Made by a program: the position numbers and the translations under genes. This document shows, in pieces, positions 60,441 to 64,000 of a DNA stretch of 64,000 nt. This stretch comes from CAZQFV01 sp964592645 (GTDB lineage Bacteria > Chloroflexota > Chloroflexia > DTKN01), in NCBI GenBank assembly GCA_964592645.1, contig CAZQFV010000003.1:1-64000 (forward strand), given 5' to 3'. The stretch's first letter is position 1. Each line of letters starts with the position of its first letter. The notes under the pieces were generated by a model. It searched no databases. It was not told the DNA's origin and saw only the letters and a program-made list of their open reading frames with translations.

Positions 60441-61793
60441 CTATCCCCCCTTCTGCTCCAGGTCCTCGATATAGGCCCGGACCTCCGGGATGGCCATCAG
60501 CTTCTCCTCGAAGAAGGTGTTCACCAGGCCGGCCACCTCCTGGCGGGAGCGCTCCATCAGGGCATCCCACTCCTCGCCCAGTTCGCGGCGGCCGGTGAGG
60601 TCGTCGCGCAGGCGCAGCAGCGACATCACCAGATCGGTCTCCTGGGGGCCCTCGACCGCCTCGATCACCTGGCGGATCAGCCCGTCCACCTGGGCCACCA
60701 CCGAGTCGCGGTCGATCGTCGTCTCCGACTTGCGGGCATCGTCCACCGTCTCCAGGAGCGCCAGCACCTGGTAGAGGGCCGAGGTGGGCTCGTCGAACAG
60801 CTCGCGGATCCAGGCGGCCTCCTGGTAGCGGCCGATCAGCCGAAAGATGTTGTACAGGCGCTTGGCCACCTTGCCAAAGTTGCGCGGGTCGCGCGTGGCG
60901 TACTTGCGCACCTCGCGTTCCAACTGGCCGACATACTCGCTCACCACCTGCGGCGGCATGCGGCCGGCCAGCTTGGCAAAGAGCGGGATCGAGGAGGACT
61001 CCAGGTATACCTCCTGGAAATAGGGGTCCAGGAACCCATCCAGCGGCACAATGTCCCCGCTGGGCGACTGCCAGGTGACATCCAGCATGTTGCTGGCGTT
61101 GACCACGCGCCCCTCCTGGGGGATGGCGATCATCCAGTCCAGCTTGCACCAGCCCGGCTCTTGGCAGCCGTACTCCCAGGGGATAACCTGCTTCTCGCCG
61201 TCCGGCGTAAAGACCTCCATCTGGCCGGCCTGGACCTCGGCGGCGTTCCAGGACACGAACTTGCCCTTGGGGATCGCCTGCCCGCCCTTCACCACGTCGC
61301 TCTTCCAGGTGCCGAACTTGACCTCCACCAACTGGACTTCGGAGCTGGCAAAGTGCTCCAACGCCTTCTCGCGGATGATCTGGCCCAGGACCTGGCAGGC
61401 CTCCTCGCGGGTGGGGGCGATAATGTTGATCCGCTCAAAGAAATCATAGTCCGCCGGGTAGGGCTGGATCTTGCCCTGGGCCGCGCTTCCCGAAAGGGAG
61501 ATCGCCGTCTCCACGTTCGGCCGGTCCGGGAACTGCACGATGTCGGCGATCTGGCGGTAACGCGCCAGGCTCGTGGCGTCAAAGTCCAACAGCGTGATGC
61601 GGTGACCAAAGACGCCGGCGCGGGTATCGACCTGCCAGTCCTGGCCGCCGGCGCCGACGGCCATCGCCGTCAGCCACTGCGCCACGTCGCTCTCGTCCAC
61701 ATCGACGCCCAGCAGCCGCGCCGACTCACGGATGCGCTGCACTTCCTCCTGGGCCTCGGCGGGAGATATGGACTGCGGATCGCGGTCGCTCAT
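60441..61793 (-). CDS. Uncharacterised nucleotidyltransferase-like protein in the nad operon
   Basis: 450 aa. The segment LSGSAAQGKIQPYPADYDFFERINI has the G-S ... D-x-D pattern of nucleotidyltransferase-fold proteins. The rest is a long helical C-terminal half (about 270-450, for example KYATRDPRNFGKVAKRLYNIFRL). No further motif recognised, and I cannot name a family. ATG at 61793 follows AAAGGAGG by 4 nt; an ATG at 61820 has no such site. It lies between nadB and nadC and also has a promoter of its own whose -35 overlaps the nadB stop. Confidence 0.75.
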   Translation of the reverse strand: MSDRDPQSISPAEAQEEVQRIRESARLLGVDVDESDVAQWLTAMAVGAGGQDWQVDTRAGVFGHRITLLDFDATSLARYRQIADIVQFPDRPNVETAISLSGSAAQGKIQPYPADYDFFERINIIAPTREEACQVLGQIIREKALEHFASSEVQLVEVKFGTWKSDVVKGGQAIPKGKFVSWNAAEVQAGQMEVFTPDGEKQVIPWEYGCQEPGWCKLDWMIAIPQEGRVVNASNMLDVTWQSPSGDIVPLDGFLDPYFQEVYLESSSIPLFAKLAGRMPPQVVSEYVGQLEREVRKYATRDPRNFGKVAKRLYNIFRLIGRYQEAAWIRELFDEPTSALYQVLALLETVDDARKSETTIDRDSVVAQVDGLIRQVIEAVEGPQETDLVMSLLRLRDDLTGRRELGEEWDALMERSRQEVAGLVNTFFEEKLMAIPEVRAYIEDLEQKGG

Positions 61794-61868
61794 GGGGCCT
61801 CCTTTGAACCTCTCATTCAACCGTCTCGGAACAGTGGCCGGCGCTCGGCCAAACGCTCAACGGGAGAT

Positions 61869-61897
61869 ATTGTAACCACCGGCCGGGGAGTTGTCAA
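61869..61897 (-). promoter_or_regulatory. Internal promoter before the NTase-like gene and nadC
   Basis: On the minus strand TTGACA (61892-61897), 17 bp, TACAAT (61869-61874). The -35 overlaps the nadB stop codon. Confidence 0.7.
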
Positions 61898-63453
61898 GGA
61901 GCGCGCTGCACGATCACCTTGCGCCACGCCGGGTCGGTCTGCGGAAAATCGGTGCGGTAGTGAGCGCCGCGGCTCTCCTGGCGGAGCAGGGCGGCGTTGG
62001 CCAGGAGGTGCGCGGTGAGGAACATGCCTTCCATCTCCAGGCGGTCGCGCTCCGTGGCCGCCTGGACCGGCCGGGCGCGCCAGGCCAGCAACTGGGCGCA
62101 GGCATGGGACAGGCCGGCCCCGCTGCGCTCGATGCCGACATGCTCCCAGAGCAGCTCCTGCAGGCCGACCAGCGCGACGGGCTGCGGCGACGGGTCCACC
62201 TCCACCTCGGCCGGCGGCCCCACCACCCGCAGCACCGGGATGGCATCGGGCCCCTCTGCCACCTCCGGCGCGCCCGCCACCGCCGCCTGCACCAGCCGCC
62301 GGGAAAAGACCAGTACCTCCAACAGCGAGTTGCTGGCCAGACGGTTGGCGCCGTGCGCCCCGGTGCAGGCCACCTCGCCGCAGGCATAGAGGCCGGGGAC
62401 GTTCGTCCGCCCCCACAGGTCCACGCGCACGCCGCCGATCATGTAGTGCGCCGCCGGGGCCACCGGAATCGGCTCTTTAGTTATGTCAATGCCTAGCCCG
62501 CGGCAGGTGCGGTAGATGGTCGGGAAACGCAGGCGCACCGTCTCCGGCGGGAGGTGCGTCAGGTCGAGAAAGACGTGCGGCCGGCCGGTACGGCGCATCT
62601 CCTGGGTGATGGCCCGGGCGACGACGTCGCGCGGGGCCAGCTCGGCCGCCGGGTGCCGGCCCACCATGAAGCGCTCCCCCTCCTCGTTGCGCAGCACGCC
62701 CCCCTCCCCGCGGGCCGCCTCGGTGATCAGGAACGGCGGCGCGCCGGGGTAGTGGAGCGCAGTAGGGTGAAACTGGTAGAACTCCAGGCTCTCCACCTCG
62801 GCCCCGGCGCGGTAGGCCAGCGCGACACCGTCGCCGGTGGCCACCGCCGGGTTGGTGGTGTTGCGAAAGAGCCGCCCGGCCCCCCCCGTGGCCAGGACGA
62901 CATGGCGCCCCGCCACCTCCCGGCACCGCCCCTGGCGCAGGTCGGTCACGACGACGCCGGCCGCCCGCCCCTCCTGCACCACAATGCGCGTCACCAGGTG
63001 GTTCTGCAGCAGCGTCACCCGCGAGAGGCGGGCCAGCCGGGCCAATGTCAGCTCGATCTCCATGCCGGTGGCGTCACCGCGGGCATGCAGCACGCGGGGC
63101 AGGGAATGGGCCGCCTCGCGCGTCAGGGCTACCTCGCCATGGACGGTGTCGAAATCCACGCCGCGCTCGATGAGGTCGGCGATGCGCGCCGGCCCCTCTT
63201 CCGTGAGCACGCGCACCGCCGCGGGATTGCACAGGTCGGCGCCGGCGGCCAGGGTGTCGCGGAAATGCTGCTCCGGCGAGTCGCCGGGGTCCACCGCCGC
63301 GGCGATGCCCCCCTGGGCATAGCGGGTGTTGCATTCCTCCAGGCCGGCCTTGGTCACCACCAACACCTGGCCATGGGCCTGCGCCAGGAGCGCGGTGTAG
63401 AGGCCGGCAATGCCGGAACCGATGATGATAAAGTCGTAGGTGAAATTCGACAC
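61894..63453 (-). CDS. nadB: L-aspartate oxidase (NadB)
   Basis: 519 aa. The FAD loop IIGSGIAGLYTALLA, NTRYAQGGIAAA, YMIGGVRVDLWGRTNVPGLYACGEVACTGAHGANRL and the C-terminal helical domain are typical. It oxidises aspartate to iminoaspartate for NadA. The start is GTG at 63453; a purine-rich AGGGGGG precedes it. It lies 52 nt after nadA. Confidence 0.96.
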   Translation of the reverse strand: MSNFTYDFIIIGSGIAGLYTALLAQAHGQVLVVTKAGLEECNTRYAQGGIAAAVDPGDSPEQHFRDTLAAGADLCNPAAVRVLTEEGPARIADLIERGVDFDTVHGEVALTREAAHSLPRVLHARGDATGMEIELTLARLARLSRVTLLQNHLVTRIVVQEGRAAGVVVTDLRQGRCREVAGRHVVLATGGAGRLFRNTTNPAVATGDGVALAYRAGAEVESLEFYQFHPTALHYPGAPPFLITEAARGEGGVLRNEEGERFMVGRHPAAELAPRDVVARAITQEMRRTGRPHVFLDLTHLPPETVRLRFPTIYRTCRGLGIDITKEPIPVAPAAHYMIGGVRVDLWGRTNVPGLYACGEVACTGAHGANRLASNSLLEVLVFSRRLVQAAVAGAPEVAEGPDAIPVLRVVGPPAEVEVDPSPQPVALVGLQELLWEHVGIERSGAGLSHACAQLLAWRARPVQAATERDRLEMEGMFLTAHLLANAALLRQESRGAHYRTDFPQTDPAWRKVIVQRAP

Positions 63454-63505
63454 CGGTCACCCCCCTGGAAGAGCAGAACGGGCCAACATTTCCCCGTCCC
63501 AACGT

Positions 63506-64000
63506 TCAAACGGCTAGCATCCGCTCCAGCGTCAACAGCGCCCGCCGGCGGACCCTCTCCGGGACGGTCACGACGTGCCGGCCCTTTTCCAGCGCTGCCA
63601 ACAGGTTCTCCAGGGTGATCCGCTTCATGTTCTCACAGACCATGTGCGGCGCCGCCGGGTAGAAGCGCTTGCCGGGGTTCTGTTTCTGCAGCGGATGAAT
63701 GATCCCCACCTCGGTGCCGATGATAAACTCCCCAACCGGGCTCTCCCGCACATGGCGCATCATGCCCGAGGTGCTGAGGACATGGTCCGCCACGGCCGCC
63801 ACCTCCGGCCGGCACTCCGGATGAACCAGCAGCTCCGCGCCCGGGTGCGCGCTCCGGGCCGCCTGCACCTCCTCCAGCGTCAGCCGCTCGTGGACGATAC
63901 AGAAGCCGGGCCAGAGGATGATCTCCTTCCCGGTCTGGGTGGAGATATAGTGCCCCAGGTTCTTGTCGGGGACACAGAGGACCCGCTCCTGGGCCAGCGA
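63506..64000 (-). CDS. nadA: Quinolinate synthase (NadA), 3' part
   Basis: The C-terminal 164 residues are present; the gene continues past the window. DKNLGHYIS, GFCIVHE, HPECRPEV and MVCENMKRIT supply three Cys positions matching the [4Fe-4S] ligands of NadA, and TEVGIIHPLQK is typical. It condenses iminoaspartate with dihydroxyacetone phosphate to quinolinate. First visible gene of the nad operon, followed by nadB. Confidence 0.95.
   Translation of the reverse strand, partial: SLAQERVLCVPDKNLGHYISTQTGKEIILWPGFCIVHERLTLEEVQAARSAHPGAELLVHPECRPEVAAVADHVLSTSGMMRHVRESPVGEFIIGTEVGIIHPLQKQNPGKRFYPAAPHMVCENMKRITLENLLAALEKGRHVVTVPERVRRRALLTLERMLAV

Overview
The window is GC-rich, densely packed bacterial chromosome. 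Gene content and style point to the phylum Chloroflexota, probably an Anaerolineae-like lineage. The basis for this is the form of the ATP synthase operon, an RmlA of the long type, large Thr/Pro-linker surface proteins carrying a (Y/F)LPxVxR element, and a SigA-type promoter set of TTGnnn-16/17-TATAnT. This taxonomic placement is inference from protein style; no 16S rRNA is present. The right end cuts nadA. No insertion sequence, prophage or CRISPR array was found.

Layout. 1-9 kb: mltG, a TPR/zinc-ribbon membrane protein, a B12-binding radical SAM protein, and glnS divergent from tRNA-Gln(CUG). Then come a 5'-truncated metallo-beta-lactamase-fold gene, a flavodoxin and a solo MetH-activation-like protein. 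9-28 kb: a very large secreted tandem glycosidase-like protein, a dksA/traR-type zinc finger with lspA and rluD, and metG. This is followed by a glycerol-kinase-like gene coupled to a GAF histidine kinase, and a surface-protein block (GT-C-like membrane protein, two paralogous beta-propeller proteins, one anchored LamG-like protein). 28-40 kb: an aminotransferase and the complete ATP synthase operon, with b and delta fused. Directly after it follow mreB, an adenosine deaminase, trmO, a Mut7-C protein and a ParB-like gene. 40-47 kb: a lipoprotein gene interrupted by an in-frame UGA (candidate selenoprotein), pyrE with two small genes, rpoD, and CIRCE-controlled groES-groEL. 47-54 kb: threonine synthase with a second fold-type II PLP enzyme, prs-SDR-Nudix, a decayed MFS transporter, and secG with an oligopeptide-binding protein. 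54-64 kb: rfbA-rfbB-mutY, a solo Flp pilin, a MazF-type toxin-antitoxin pair, and the NAD operon nadA-nadB-(uncharacterised protein)-nadC.

Most of the window is housekeeping: energy (atp), translation (glnS, metG, tRNA), protein folding and export (groESL, secG, lspA), NAD, PRPP and pyrimidine synthesis, and cell shape. The parts most worth a second look are four. First, the UGA-interrupted lipoprotein, which has a SECIS-like hairpin. Second, the GlpK-like protein that appears to have lost both its ATP-binding and glycerol-binding motifs while being translationally coupled to a sensor kinase. Third, the b-delta fusion that keeps only the C-terminal part of delta. Fourth, an MreB with Cys in place of the Asp of its second phosphate motif.

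All calls were made by reading the sequence. No database search or structure prediction was run, and family assignments rest on recalled motifs.
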